Source: CAWGJF01 sp963822905 (GTDB lineage Bacteria > Bacteroidota > Ignavibacteria > Ignavibacteriales > Ignavibacteriaceae). Taken from it: 64,000 bases of DNA. Of this stretch, positions 63,237 through 64,000 are shown piece after piece. The notes under the pieces were generated by a model. The model searched no databases. It saw only the letters and a program-made list of their open reading frames with translations, and had not been told where the DNA came from. The stretch is from assembly GCA_963822905.1 (NCBI GenBank), contig CAWGJF010000001.1, positions 930,001 to 994,000 of the forward strand, read 5' to 3'. Every line of letters starts with the position of its first letter. The first letter of the stretch is position 1. Made by a program: the position numbers and the translations under genes.

Positions 63237-64000
63237 ATATGTGGGCTTATTATCCGGGCAATTGTACAAGAGGATGCGGAGGGCATACTGCCTTCGTGGG
63301 TAACATTTACAGTAGAGATTGTCCAGGGACAGGAGTACGGAAGTATTCACAATTTGATAACGGATGAATCGGCAGATATATTTACAAATATAGAAACAGA
63401 AGTATCCTGGCCGGGAGAATCAACAATAAACTGGTTTGAATTTGTTGCAGACGGAGTACAGCCGGATACATCATCACCGGCTCACGTAGTTGTTAGATAT
63501 ACACCATCGGATGCAAATGTTGGTACAGCCGAGTTTAATTTTTATGTAGAGTATAATGATATAGTGCCCGTTGAAGAAGGAATTTTAGTTGAGTTTGCAG
63601 ATTCAGTACTTGCACCGGGAGACACAACACAAATAATTTTAAGAAGACAAAATTCTGACGGAACAATTGAAAATTTCTCACCGTATGACGGCTTTGAAAT
63701 TGGAATGATAGAAGGCTGCGAAGCCGGGCAGATATTAACAGGAGGAGTATTAGCACCATATTTTGAAGAAGCATACCAGCCAATATATTTTGTAGCAGAT
63801 GGTAATTTAACGGAAACGGATACGGTAAAAATAAGAGTAGGATTGATAGAAGGAATAATAGGCAGCAGCAACCCAATAGTTTCGGGAGGAGATAAAACAG
63901 AAAGTAAAGCAATTGATAGTAAAAATAAAATTACTAAAAGAAAATTTGATAAAAACATAAAAGAGCCTGAACCGCCCAAAATGAATCCGGGTACATATTG
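63237..64000 (+). CDS. continuation of the secreted protein (open to window end)
   Basis: A frame open from 63237 to 64000, with no stop, encodes a beta-rich extracellular-looking protein: GILPSWVTFTVEIVQGQEY, NLITDESADIF, STINWFEFVADGVQ, HVVVRYTPSDANVG, SVLAPGDTTQIILRR. It ends in a Lys-rich stretch (ESKAIDSKNKITKRKFDKNI). There is no start or signal peptide of its own, and it most likely continues the gene starting at 62587. Joining the two requires one-base corrections near 63137 (minus one), 63192 (plus one) and 63240 (plus one). The intermediate text then reads MIVDDWLTLNMQHYYSEDIR and YCGLIIRAIVQEDAEG. A type IX sorting signal may lie beyond the window. Confidence 0.65.
   Translation, partial: MCGLIIRAIVQEDAEGILPSWVTFTVEIVQGQEYGSIHNLITDESADIFTNIETEVSWPGESTINWFEFVADGVQPDTSSPAHVVVRYTPSDANVGTAEFNFYVEYNDIVPVEEGILVEFADSVLAPGDTTQIILRRQNSDGTIENFSPYDGFEIGMIEGCEAGQILTGGVLAPYFEEAYQPIYFVADGNLTETDTVKIRVGLIEGIIGSSNPIVSGGDKTESKAIDSKNKITKRKFDKNIKEPEPPKMNPGTY

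Noticed and set aside
1..64000. tRNA genes, rRNA, CRISPR arrays, insertion sequences or prophage
   Set aside because: Intergenic regions are short; none showed cloverleaf-like sequence, regular repeats, transposase or integrase text.

Overview
The window looks like a piece of an AT-rich chromosome from the Ignavibacteria/Chlorobi side of the Bacteroidota group. Three secreted proteins end in the C-terminal sorting signal built on YPNPFNPST/TT, which is typical of Ignavibacteriales. A GldC protein, an S46 dipeptidyl-peptidase, a bd-type quinol oxidase and several lipoproteins and beta-rich envelope proteins fit the same lineage. The lineage call is an inference from these markers, not a phylogeny.

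Layout. 1-6 kb: start of pyruvate kinase, a LonC-like protease, a class V aminotransferase, a DUF2911 protein and a phosphomannomutase. 6-14 kb: zinc-ribbon protein, S46 peptidase, small nuclease, GldC, cydAB and envelope proteins. 14-24 kb: a minus-strand run from 24152 to 14398 with N-acetylglucosamine kinase, an AmpG-like permease, a serine hydrolase, a GH3/serine-hydrolase fusion, a PQQ-type sugar dehydrogenase, a DinB-like protein and a cation/proton antiporter. The first four look like a cell-wall sugar salvage unit. 24-33 kb: SufS-like enzyme, cytidylate-kinase-like protein, acylating aldehyde dehydrogenase, a LiaF/histidine kinase/LytTR regulator operon, and a methionine gamma-lyase-type enzyme. 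33-46 kb: metG, a subtilase, three consecutive parvulin-type foldases, a MoxR ATPase, and two more sorted secreted proteins. 46-54 kb: AI-2E family protein, Nfu, Mrp, polyphosphate kinase and trkAH. 54-57 kb: glycosyltransferase, a deoxyhypusine-synthase-family protein and a nucleotide-sugar epimerase. 57-62 kb: rplM-rpsI and rpsB-tsf-pyrH-frr. The window closes in a secreted-protein locus.

A strong theme is broken reading frames. Single-base indels interrupt the S46 peptidase, cydA, an envelope lipoprotein (twice), MoxR, the glycosyltransferase, the deoxyhypusine-synthase homologue and the last secreted protein (probably three times). A TGA interrupts one lipoprotein/TPR-like gene. In every case restoring one base, or changing one, gives a continuous family-like protein. 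Many of these sites are short homopolymers, so residual sequencing error is the simplest explanation, but I cannot exclude real decay or phase variation. The most notable non-coding signal is a C9 tract lying exactly between a canonical -35 (TTGACA) and -10 (TATTAT) upstream of the final secreted gene. This is the architecture of a phase-variable promoter.

No tRNA, rRNA, CRISPR array, insertion sequence or prophage was recognised.
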